Assembly (NCBI GenBank): GCA_003024985.2
Contig: PXIH01S0021469.1
Source of the DNA: Euperipatoides rowelli
Lineage: Eukaryota; Onychophora; Udeonychophora; Euonychophora; Peripatopsidae
DNA length: 14,050 nt
Reading direction: 5' to 3' (one strand)
Below, piece by piece: positions 1-7,533 of the stretch (within the stretch, counting starts at the first letter, position 1; the number at the start of each line of letters is the position of its first letter). The notes beneath the pieces were generated by a model, which had not been told where the DNA came from, did no database searches, and was given only the letters and a program-made list of their open reading frames with translations. Made by a program: the position numbers and the translations under genes.

Positions 1-172
1 TTAACTTACCAGACACTGAATAATTGCATAAATTAATAAGCGTTTTACGGAAATTGTGCACCTGTTTGTAAGGTGACACAATATTAGCATACCGTAATTG
101 GCTGGACCTGGGCCGCACGAATAATTGCTTAGGGCCGCATGTGGCCTGTGGACCGCAAGTTTGACACCCCTG
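1..172. mobile_element. Right end of a hAT-type DNA transposon, cut by the window edge
   Basis: The stretch ends in a GC-rich block whose reverse complement begins CAGGGGTGTCAAACTTGCGG and continues with repeated GGCCGCA / GGCCACA words. From knowledge of the superfamily, hAT ends commonly begin CAGGGGTGTCAAAC followed by such 'ggccgca' sub-terminal words. Base 172 would be the last base of the element and TTGTAGGT (173-180) the 8-bp target duplication. The other end lies outside the window, so neither the duplication nor the element length can be confirmed. No transposase is visible in the part present, and the first 100 bases are AT-rich and featureless. Confidence 0.62.
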
Positions 173-812
173 TTGTAGGTGCTTCAAATTCAATGTTCCG
201 TTCGCCTTTTTCTGAACACGGCAATCGGAATGAATGTATCAAGATGTGTTCATGGCTATACAGATTCAAAGTGATTTTAGAAGAATGTTTTATCTCGGAG
301 GAGTTTTTTCATTCAACAAATTACTTTTATCACATTGTTTTAGTCTCCAGTAATTTGACAATGAGACGGGGGGGGGAGATGAAGTTGAGTGCCAGCTGTT
401 CTTCTTTCTGACCAATCCAATCTTATATACAGTAGGCTACATATATATTTTTTTACTTTCTTAGTCTTTATATAGTCTACAATTTAAAATTTAATCACTT
501 TAATTAAACTTAGAAGAAACACCTTTTGCAACAGAAGTAATTGCTTTGCTTAATTAGCCTATATGTTAAATAAATAAAAAGGCTTTAAAAGATTCTCAAA
601 TTCTATTGCGCAAAATCAGAATCTATTTACATGTCAAAAATTATCACTATTCTTGGTTTGGCGTTGTAGCTGAACCGCAAGCAACTAAGAATCATGGCCT
701 AAACATTGCACAATTTCAAGAACACTCACAGAGTCTATCCTGATTGTCCGATAAATCGCAATTGTAGAGTCAGCCCAAGCCTTACCATCCTATCACAATA
801 GAGCACTAAGAG
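173..812. other. AT-rich stretch without a recognisable gene
   Basis: There is an open frame to base 411, but it begins inside the hAT end at 139 and resembles no family I recognise. A run of nine G lies at 368-376. The rest is ordinary AT-rich sequence with scattered TAGGCTAC / TAGCCTAT words. Nothing functional is seen. Confidence 0.55.
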
Positions 813-840
813 CAGGGGTGGGGCAACATTTTTAGTCAAT
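813..840. mobile_element. Possible hAT-like terminus
   Basis: CAGGGGTGGGGCAAC at 813-827 has the look of a hAT terminal inverted repeat (CAGGGGTGGGCAA is a common form). The 8 bases before it, ACTAAGAG, would be the target duplication. I found no matching inverted end or second copy of ACTAAGAG downstream, so this may be a solo relic or chance. Confidence 0.28.
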
Positions 841-862
841 TTTCCAATAAATTATTCCTAAT

Positions 863-938
863 CTTGATTATCATCATGTTTGAGCATAGTTATTACAACT
901 CTTGATTGTCATAGGGTTGGGGCATAGTTATTTATTAT
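863..938. repeat. Two-copy 38-bp tandem duplication
   Basis: Copies 863-900 and 901-938 both start CTTGATT, share TCAT, and share GCATAGTTATT near the end. About three quarters of the positions agree. A degenerate third piece may follow to about 970 (GGTTCATGATTGG). The core GGGTTGGGGCAT recurs inverted as ATGCCCCAACCCT at 4143-4155, in a separate degenerate array. Confidence 0.65.
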
Positions 939-1057
939 GTAATAGGAGTTAGGGTTCATGATTGGATAAAGGTTAGAACTGTAAATAATAAAATAAGGCT
1001 TCAAAACCATTTGTCGCTAGGGAACTCATCTACAATCTGATTGGTCTGTGCACATTT

Positions 1058-1285
1058 AATGACTCGTATAATTTCCATATTATCTTAATTGGAATATAAT
1101 CGTGTTGCGAAACCGGTAACTGCGCCATCTACTTATTCAAAGCTTTTTTTTTTTTTTTTAAAGGGCTTAGAAGATCGGCATGGGAACTATTTTTAGAAAC
1201 TTTAAGTGGTGTTGTCTCTTACATAAAAAGGGCTTAAACAAAAAAAAATGGTTGATGCCCGTATAACGGTCTTATTTGTTAGTAT
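1058..1285. repeat. Dispersed repeat, copy A
   Basis: This stretch shares an ordered series of words with 12263-12556 in the same orientation: AATGACTC, TATCTTAATTG followed by AATAT, GCGCCATC, GGGAACT followed by a T-rich run and TAGAA, AAAGGGCTTAAA (AATGGGCTTAAA in copy B), then GCCCGT followed by TAAC/TAATGG and CTTATTTG and TAGT. Copy A carries a 16-T run (1144-1159) where copy B does not. No coding potential and no terminal inverted repeats were seen. The family is not one I can name. Confidence 0.68.
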
Positions 1286-1324
1286 AGGAATATTTAACTA
1301 GGGCCGAAAAATTTTCACGTAGGC

Positions 1325-1850
1325 TACTAGTGACATTTTTTTACCCCTTTCATTTCCAAGGAAATGAAATTTTATCCATCATTTCCCTTAGGGTAAATTT
1401 AGGGGTCATCAGTGGAGTATCCAGATTTTTTTTTTTTGGTGATAAGCTTTTTTTTTGGCGGTTGGAACACAGATTACTAGCAACTTTTTGGTAAGCTTTT
1501 TTTTGAACACTTTGTTAGGTTACCGGCTACATTACGACTTTAGTTTTTGGGGCTGTTGGAATAGATTTTTAAATTTTGGTGAGTGTCTAGACTCCCTGGA
1601 CAACCCCTTCCCTTGATTACATCATTGTGATCGTTTTTAAATAAAATTGTATCAAAATCAATTGAAAAAAAAAAAACAAGGCACCAACTATGTTTAAATG
1701 TAATTTTTTTAAATGTTTCAATAAATTTTGTGACAATTTTAACGATCTCTAACCTTAACCGTAAGGGAAAGGATAGATAGAAGTTCATTTCCTTGGAAAT
1801 GAAGGGGAAAAAATTGGGGGTGGTAGGGGGGGGGGAGAATGTCACTAGTA
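1325..1850. mobile_element. MITE-like element with terminal inverted repeats of 86-110 bp
   Basis: The left arm (1325-1410) and the reverse complement of the right arm (1741-1850) share, in order, TACTAGTGACATT, a CCCC tract, TTCATTTCCAAGGAAATGAA, a TATCCATC / TATCTATC word, TTTCCCTTA and TTAG-G-TC. The right arm is longer because of an expanded G/C tract (G10 at 1826-1835). The outermost match ends exactly at TA on both sides, consistent with a TA target duplication of the Tc1/mariner type. That assignment is inference. Each arm carries its own hairpin (TTCATTTCC / GGAAATGAA around a 2-base loop). The interior is T-rich, non-coding, and contains two AAGCTTTTTTTT blocks. The minus-strand open frame 1540-1845 is an artefact of the element. 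Confidence 0.82.
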
Positions 1851-1933
1851 CGGGGTAATTTTTAGATCCTGGTTAATATTTCTAATTTGATCACATGATA
1901 ACAGCCATGTATCACTAAGAAATATTTTTTGTA

Positions 1934-2001
1934 TAGAAGTAGGACTTGTTGTAACTAGTTCATAATTAGGAACTTAGGGCTGAAATTATCCTAATTCATG
2001 T
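1934..2001. repeat. Dispersed repeat fragment, inverted relative to 10118-10205
   Basis: Read on the minus strand, this segment gives ACATG, AATTAGGATAAT, AGCCCTAAGTT and AAGTCCTACTTC in order. The plus strand at 10118-10205 gives ACATCT, AATTCCTAGG and TTAAT, AGCCCTAAGTT and GGTCCTACTTTTC. The two look like diverged copies of the same unnamed repeat with an insertion in the distal copy. No structure identifies the family. Confidence 0.5.
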
Positions 2002-2078
2002 TTTACAAAATGAACTGGAATAAACTAATTCCCTTGAAACTATTCGAAAAAGGCCTTAGCCTATATAGCCTACTATAC

Positions 2079-2092
2079 GTGTGTGTGTGTGT
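2079..2092. repeat. (GT)7 microsatellite
   Basis: Seven uninterrupted GT units are followed by the imperfect continuation ATGTGGTA. The tract lies 55 bases before the minisatellite array. Confidence 0.9.
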
Positions 2093-2146
2093 ATGTGGTA
2101 ATCAGTGTGTGACGGGGACGGTGTATGTATTTACAGATTTTTTTAT

Positions 2147-2658
2147 AAGTTTTTTTTTTTTTTTGGTTGACATTTGATTACCTTTCTGTCTGATTGATTT
2201 GTTAAGCTTTTTTTGGTTGACGATGTTTTTTGCCTTTCTGTCTGATTTGATAAGCTTTTTGGATGTTTTGTAGCCTTTCTGTCTGATTGATAAGCTTTTT
2301 TTTTGGTTGACATTTTGTTGCCTTTCTGTTTGATTTGTTAAGCTTTTTTTGGTTGACTGGACGTTTTTTGCCTTTCTGTCTGATTTGATAAGCTTTTTTG
2401 GATGTTTCATAGCCTTTCTGTTTGTTTGATAAGCTTTTTTTTGGTTGACATTTTGTTGCCTTTCTGTCTGATTTGTTAAGCTTTTTTTGGTTGACGATGT
2501 TTTTTGCCTTTCTGTCTGATTTGATAAGCTTTTTTTTGGATGTTTTGTAGCCTTTCTGTTTGTTTATTTTTTTTTTGGTTGACATTTTGTTGCCTTTCTG
2601 TCTGATTTATTAAGCTTTTTTGGTTGACTGGAAGTTTTTTGCCTCTGTCTGATTTGAT
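2147..2658. repeat. Minisatellite with nested higher-order repeat structure
   Basis: Eleven units of 40-57 bp begin AAGC plus a T run and end GCCTTTCTGTCTGATTTG followed by TT or AT. Three unit types follow in strict order. Type A has GGTTGACATTTTGTTG (units at 2147, 2292, 2431, 2566). Type B has GGTTGACGATGTTTTTTG (2204, 2478) or the B' form GGTTGACTGGACGTTTTTTG (2340) and GGTTGACTGGAAGTTTTTTG (2612). Type C lacks GGTTGAC and has GGATGTTTTGTAG or GGATGTTTCATAG (2252, 2390, 2526). The order is A-B-C, A-B'-C, A-B-C, A-B', so B and B' alternate and the full period is about 275 bp. The two B units (2204-2251 and 2478-2525) are identical over 48 bp. A decayed unit continues to about 2750. The lysine-rich minus-strand frames across it come from the T runs. 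Confidence 0.9.
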
Positions 2659-2777
2659 AAGCTTTTTTTTTTTTTTTTTGGTTAGTAGATTGGCCGTTAT
2701 GTTGGCTTTGTGTCCATTGACTGACGTTTTGTTGACTTTCTGCTTCATTTTATATTTTATTTTTTCACAATTTTCCC

Positions 2778-2813
2778 CAGGGGGGGGGGGGGATAAGCCC
2801 CCCCCCACCCTGG
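2778..2813. repeat. G/C homopolymer inverted repeat (hairpin)
   Basis: CCAGGG with 13 Gs at 2780-2792 is separated by a short ATAAG loop from nine Cs (2798-2806) and then ACCCTGG (2807-2813). The arms can pair almost throughout. Long unbroken G and C runs can also form quadruplex or i-motif structures. The site lies just beyond the decayed end of the minisatellite. No function can be assigned. Confidence 0.75.
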
Positions 2814-3755
2814 AGATATGCTTGAAAGAAACACTTGTGGTGATCATGTTTTTTATAAAATATAATTTTCATAAAATGACTCTTTCCTTCCTTAACATAA
2901 TTTTCCATTTTTTCCACCTCATTAATGATCCACTTTTATTATTTATGTTTATTCTCTTTTTATCTACTTATAGAACTGTATTTAATTTTGGATGTCCACT
3001 GCTTTTCTTTTTCAATTAATTTACTATTAACTGGTAATCAAGCCCATTATAGAGTAGATTGCGTCTTTTTTTTTCACCATGTTTATATGGTGCTGCACTC
3101 TACTGTATTTTTAAAACATCTATTCTTTTCATGTAGAGTTGTTTCATCTTCTTCAGAAGAGTTATGAATCATTCAAAAGGAATTTTTACCTTAAGCCTAT
3201 TAATTTATGATTACTTCCAATTTTTTCCTCCTGGTAATCTTTATTCTCTCTTTCCTCTCAATCTTGAAATTTTAACAGTCACACAGAAAAAAATACCCCC
3301 CTTCTCACCTCCTCTTTTTTTCTAGCTTATATTTTTATGTCTGGCAAGTTTTCAATATGATCAAGATCTGGCAGAATTAGTGGTCTATAATTTTGTGCTA
3401 AACTGTAGGCCTATTTTTTTTTTTATCTTTTATATACTTTGTGAGTGGAAGGGAAGAGAAAACCCGTAAATTGATTCCTGAATCTTAATTTTTTTTTAAA
3501 AAAAATAGAAATAATGTGAGAACAATTCTAAGTTTACTTCATTTAAAACAAAAATAATGATCATCAGTCATCAAACAACAAATTTAGAAACTTTTGGTAT
3601 TGAAAAAAAATTCTAAGTCTAAAGCACAGAGAAAATCATTTTTCTGAACGATTTTACCCACGGTCATTTGATTTTTTAACAAAAAAAAAACAATGATTTA
3701 CTATAATTAGCGATGCACTCTGACCCTGGCCAGAATTCGAAAATTAGTCTGCCCG
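2814..3755. other. AT-rich, low-complexity stretch without a gene
   Basis: Open frames exist at about 2624-3167 but they are poly-Phe/Leu products of T-rich sequence with no recognisable domain. A T9-A8 block lies at 3489-3505. Nothing functional is seen. Confidence 0.55.
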
Positions 3756-3770
3756 ACAGCCCGGGGCTGT
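3756..3770. repeat. Short perfect palindrome, ACAGCCC / GGGCTGT
   Basis: Seven-base arms flank a single G in a locally GC-rich patch (3721-3790). It may be a remnant of a transposon end, but no partner was found. Confidence 0.4.
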
Positions 3771-3880
3771 TAAATATTAGTGGAGGGCAACTATCTTTTA
3801 ACTAATTAAAGCCCAGCAGGCCTACCGAATTATTTCTAGAATTAACATCACATAATTTCCATACTTTAATTATTTATGTT

Positions 3881-3900
3881 TAAATAAATAAATAAATAAA
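3881..3900. repeat. (TAAA)5 microsatellite
   Basis: Five exact TAAA units in an AT-rich setting. Confidence 0.9.
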
Positions 3901-4014
3901 CTATTCAAAACTCTTTTTTTTAACTTTTGCTTTGTGTTTAAATTAAACTCTAAAATAATGTATTAAATTTGGGGCTGACATCTTCAATCTTGGGGCTACA
4001 ACATTTTTTATACA

Positions 4015-4033
4015 AGTTGCCCTTTGGGCAACT
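4015..4033. repeat. Perfect hairpin, AGTTGCCC-TTT-GGGCAACT
   Basis: Eight-base arms surround a TTT loop. GGGCAACTAT also occurs at about 3785, so the word may belong to a decayed repeat spanning 3720-4040. No protein or RNA gene is evident. Confidence 0.45.
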
Positions 4034-4138
4034 ATAAAATACTGTGAATTTTCTAACACTGATGGCTATATTTTTATAAAATGATTAGCTTACTGTACTT
4101 CATCTGTTTTGTTAGGTAGCCAACCCCCCCCCCCTTCC

Positions 4139-4360
4139 CAATATGCCCCAACCCTGAATAAATAGACACTTCAATATGCCTCACCCGTAAGCCAATAATA
4201 GTGCTGCTTTCACAATAGGCTATGCCCAATGCTTAAATCAATAAAAAAATGTTAATACCATTGTCCCAAGCCAATAAATAAGGTCAACCCTCCAATACTC
4301 CCTAAGCCAATAATTATAAACACTCTTACAATATATGCTCCAAGTCAACAATTAATTGAC
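4139..4360. repeat. Degenerate tandem array, units of about 33-43 bp
   Basis: Units start with CAATA at 4139, 4172, 4213, 4293 and 4329, most followed by a TGC/C-rich block and AAGCCAATAATA-like text (at 4188, 4268, 4304). An 11-C run (4124-4134) sits just before the array. The core ATGCCCCAACCCT appears inverted at about 911-923 in the 38-bp duplication, so the two loci may share a repeat family. Divergence is high and unit boundaries are approximate. Confidence 0.55.
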
Positions 4361-4978
4361 TAGAGTCTAGCCAGCAAACTCAAGTTCACCAATGTACCCA
4401 AATCCAACCAATGGAATTTGTCAATATCACATGACAACCACTCCCCCTCACCCTAGTTTTAATGAATCATTTTGTTGCAGTATCATGTCCTGTTATATGA
4501 TATTTATTCATAATCCTTTCATTTTTTAAGCTTATCACAATGAAAAAAAGGTTATCAAAAGTTCTTTAATTAAAGACATCCTGAATCAGCAATGATTAGA
4601 ACTTTCTTATCAATTCTGGATTGTTTTTTTTTTTATTATTATTATTTTTTATTATCAGATAATCCTATGAATGAAATATATTTTTATCTGGTCTAGATTT
4701 GCAAACAATGAAGTAGGCTACCGGTTTTTACTAAAAGATTGTCACAATTTTGGTCCGTGCGTTTGGAATTATCATATCGTCTAATTTTTATTTTTTTGTT
4801 TACATTTTATAATGAATTTATAATAAATAATTACGGTAGCCTATTTGAGAATTTTTTTTATTTAATTATCTTGTGACCAGTGATTAACTAAGTCTCCTAT
4901 GATTATATATATTAAAACTTTTATTTGTCCAAAATATAAAATTAACTTACAGCTGAAAAACGCAAAAATATAGTTACT
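4361..4978. other. AT-rich stretch without a gene
   Basis: It contains a T11 run followed by (ATT)4 near 4624-4646 and otherwise unremarkable AT-rich sequence. Nothing functional is seen. Confidence 0.55.
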
Positions 4979-4986
4979 AGTTAGCC

Positions 4987-5422
4987 CAGGGGTTCCAACC
5001 TTTTTGTACCCTTGAGCACATTCTAAAATACCGGTAGGGTGGCAGGCACCATCTATTTTGATAATTTTGATGTAGTTTCCATCAACTATTTCAGGAATGA
5101 CGAAAATAGGTGCAGAGATGTCAAAAACGTGGTAAATTGTCGATTATATAATGCGCTTATTAGTGTCTCGTCTCGATTTGGCCGTCTGCGTGCATTGCAC
5201 TCAAGTTTGTCCGCATTAACTTGGCACAAAAGGTGGAATACAAGAAAACAACTGCCTAAAATTGGTTGCCTAACCACTCACAATCTAAATTAATGGTAGG
5301 CTATCCGGGGGCTGTGAAGTTAACGCGGACAAGCTTTTGTTTGGTGGTCGAACAGCGACAGGCACACATAAATTGGTCGGTGAATGCCATGCAGCCCACG
5401 GGCATAGGGTTGGGATACCCTG
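4987..5422. mobile_element. Short non-autonomous hAT element (436 bp) with perfect 8-bp target duplication
   Basis: The element begins CAGGGGTTCCAACC and its other end, reverse complemented, begins CAGGGTATCCCAACCC. These are imperfect terminal inverted repeats of the hAT type. It is flanked on both sides by AGTTAGCC (4979-4986 and 5423-5430), an exact 8-bp target-site duplication, which is the length the hAT superfamily makes. The interior is more GC-rich than the surroundings. Its short open frames (5039-5293 plus, 5086-5277 minus) resemble no transposase. It must therefore have been mobilised in trans. The exact duplication suggests a comparatively recent insertion. Confidence 0.88.
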
Positions 5423-5640
5423 AGTTAGCCTATTAATTTTTTATTCTCTGTCACTTCTCAGTTAGAAGAAGAAGAGTTTAATGTCTAGTTTTCATTAGAG
5501 ATGAAATGAATATTCGATTAGTATTCAGCTGGGTTTCAGAGTATTCNGTATTTGGTTGTTTATGATCTGTTTTCGGCCGAATATTAGTCATCTCCCTGAA
5601 TATATTAAACAAGTGGGGAAGGGAGTTTTTCCTTAAATAA

Positions 5641-5653
5641 ATGTTAGAAAATA
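5641..5653. repeat. SINE target-site duplication, left copy
   Basis: ATGTTAGAAAATA is repeated exactly at 5959-5971 after the SINE poly(A). A 13-bp perfect duplication is typical of LINE-mediated retroposition. One or two extra A residues could belong to either the duplication or the tail. Confidence 0.9.
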
Positions 5654-5958
5654 GTCGAGGGGAGGTGGTCCATTTGGGAGCACACAGGACTGCTACACCT
5701 CTTGACATGTAGTCCCGGGGATAGGTTCGATCCTCGACTCCTCGGGGGTGATAGTATCTCTCCATGTTTTTCCAGACCTGGGTGAAAGGTGTTTTTTTTT
5801 TCCATGCAAGAGATCATTAATATCCCAAATGCACGGAAATTTGCTGCTGTAGCCTGGGTCTTAATACGGTTAATGCTGGAGGTGGGAACACGACACTTAT
5901 TAAGAACCAGTAAAACTATGGTTTCCCCTGTTTGGGGGAAACTTTAAAAAAAAAAAAA
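5654..5958 (+). mobile_element. tRNA-derived SINE (305 bp) with poly(A) tail
   Basis: The 5' head (about 5656-5744) is tRNA-like. An A-box-like TGGTCCATTTGGGAG is at 5666-5680 and a B box GGTTCGATCC at 5724-5733. CGAGGGG at the start can pair with CTCCTCG at 5738-5744 as an acceptor stem with one G-T pair. The T stem is degenerate, so this is not a working tRNA. A 10-T run (5792-5801) follows the head. The 3' part ends in a hairpin (GTTTCCCC 5921-5928 with GGGGAAAC 5935-5942) and then 13 A residues. Flanking 13-bp duplications are exact. By family knowledge it would be a Pol III retroposon moved by a LINE. The body does not match any named core domain I can recall. It is inserted in the hAT at 5496-6461. 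Confidence 0.88.
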
Positions 5959-5971
5959 ATGTTAGAAAATA
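5959..5971. repeat. SINE target-site duplication, right copy
   Basis: Exact repeat of 5641-5653, directly after the poly(A) tail. Confidence 0.9.
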
Positions 5972-6461
5972 AGGTGAGGTCCTGTAGTACTTTAGAAATC
6001 AAATTCCAATAGTTAGCTACTTTTATGAATGCATCAGTAGGGAGGCACGCTAGCATTTTATTATGAATGCAATGCATCATATGGGATTCAGGGGAAGTAA
6101 GGTCGGTTATTAGGCCTATTCAGTTTAAAAAATATAATCTGTATTAGTATATTTTGGGAATTTAAAAATTCATTACAAACTTCCATAGTCATTTTTTTTT
6201 TTATCTTAAACTAATTATTTTGAATAGAATAATAATCTATTTACTAATATTATTTTATGAGAACTTCTAAGCAACAGTGTCACACTTGTTCATTCTTGAT
6301 TGTTTCAAGAATGTGGCTTTCTTACTGTGTGGGGAGTAGAAAAATTAGATTTTTTTTCTCCCCTATGGCATTGCTTAAAATCTAACATCTTTAAAGGTTT
6401 TCAATAGGATAGATATTCTATATCCAATATTCGGCCAAAATGAATATTCGTTTCATACCTA

Positions 6462-7467
6462 GTATTCCCTATTTTTAAAAAGGAGTCCCTTTTCCAATTT
6501 GCGGTCATATCCATATCTGTAATTCCAACCAGGATTATTTTTCATAACATTTTGTAATTTAATTACCATTTACCAACAGTTCGGAGAATCAAATGATCTA
6601 TCCAAAATGTATTAGTAACTTATTTCTTCATTATTGGTATTCAGTTTTTAATTGCCATTCCTGAAGGTTTATTAGTGAAATCTATCAAAATATATCCTTT
6701 CAATTTCTTCTGCCACTGCTTCTGTATCACCATAATCAGACTAGTCATAGATAAGCACTCACTATATCCATTTCCTTCAAGTAGCCTATTTATGTTTATA
6801 AATGTCAGGTAATGGTTGGAACATAGCCTATTCGGGAGTTAGCCTAAGACTTTGGAGTTTATTTCCATTTTCTGATTTTGTTTCTTGATTTGATCCATTA
6901 TAGGCTAATATCAGTTGGTACATCCAAATAAATATCTTAAGTGGGGTCGCATTAGTACTTCAAGAGCCACAAGTTTCAGTTCATTATAGATATTATGAAT
7001 TGCTTTACAACCAAATTTGACAGAAGTTTCTAAGAATACAAAATCATTGTATGCACACCCACACCTGTCCAAAATAACTCCTTGCTCAGTATTTTAAGCT
7101 ATCTGTAACATAAAATACCTCGCCCCTCTGTTATCAAATTGATTTTGATAAAATTTAGCGACATCAAAAGATTGCATTGAGAAGGTTAGCCTAATTGGCT
7201 GTCAAGATCACGATATTCCAGACCATCGTCCAGTGATGTTTAGGATAATATTTCGTATCCAATTCTTCAATTCACTTTTGCAGAAGCTATATTCCCTTCT
7301 ACAACTAGAACTTTTGAATTTTGAATAAGAGGTTTCAAAATTTTATCAAAAAGAGCATGAATAGTAGTTGTATTTAACCATAGCCTATTTTTCATAATCC
7401 CCGGTAATGGTTCCTGAAAAGCCTTGGTTGCTTTAGTGTAAATATTAGTTACTGCGATGCCAGCCAT
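6462..7467 (-). pseudogene. NDUFA10: Processed pseudogene of NDUFA10 (complex I 42-kDa subunit)
   Basis: The parent protein is an accessory subunit of mitochondrial NADH dehydrogenase with a deoxynucleoside-kinase fold. The minus strand from 7467 reads MAGIAVTNIYTKATK, then NSKVLVVEGNIASAK (P-loop). A TGA lies at 7269-7267, but the same frame continues as LDDGLEYRDLDSQLG past a TAA (7242-7240) to a TAA at 7188-7186. After a frameshift it reads SFDVAKFYQNQFDNRGARY, a TAA (7096-7094), then QGVILDRC, NDFVFLETSVKFG, IHNIYNELK and LMRPHL (6938). Further frame changes give IYLDVPTDISL, MEINSKVL, LPDIYKHK, DTEAVAEEIERI and, near the end, PGWNYRYGYDRKLEKG. These follow NDUFA10 order end to end. No introns interrupt about 1 kb, which points to a retrocopy. 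About 20 residues are missing before QGVILDRC. ATG at 7467 has a good Kozak context (A at -3, G at +4). An in-frame ATG at 7533 is probably 5' UTR. The hAT at 5496-6461 begins where homology stops; an AATAAA-like signal (5440-5445, minus) lies beyond it. Confidence 0.88.
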
Positions 7468-7533
7468 CTTTTCTAAGTTCAAGGGCTTTAATATAATCAG
7501 CATCCCCATTTTACTGGGCCACATATTTTTCAA

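Larger units (their letters stand above)
5496..6461. mobile_element. Degraded non-autonomous hAT element interrupted by a SINE
   Basis: The left end TAGAGATGAAATGAATATTC and the reverse complement of the right end TAGGTATGAAACGAATATTC agree at 17 of 20 positions. Both ends also carry GGCCGAATATT sub-terminally. Ends of the form TAGAGATG-CGAATATTCG with GGCCGAATA words are familiar from hAT elements of many animals. The flanking octamers GTTTTCAT (5488-5495) and GTATTCCC (6462-6469) match at only 5 of 8 positions, so the duplication is eroded or not original. Removing the inserted SINE and one duplication leaves about 650 bp. No transposase motif was seen. An ambiguous base (n) lies at 5547. 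Confidence 0.75.

Noticed and set aside
2102-2847. Three overlapping lysine/glutamine-rich minus-strand open frames of 102-127 codons
   Set aside because: They lie in the minisatellite, where T runs read as poly-Lys. Units of 40-57 bp shift the frame, and several frames are open at once, so there is no sign of coding selection.
2624-3167. Plus-strand open frames rich in Phe and Leu that look like membrane segments
   Set aside because: These are translations of T-rich low-complexity DNA and of the G/C hairpin. There is no conserved motif, and AT composition explains the hydrophobicity.
5656-5744. A tRNA gene
   Set aside because: A and B boxes and an acceptor stem are present, but the T stem does not pair properly. 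The unit continues into a SINE body with poly(A) and target duplications.
7267-7533. A short intact gene or a true exon of NDUFA10 (AAAA followed by GTGAAT resembles a splice donor after the P-loop)
   Set aside because: Homology continues in the same frame directly past the stop without any intron and carries more stops and frameshifts, so a retropseudogene explains it better.
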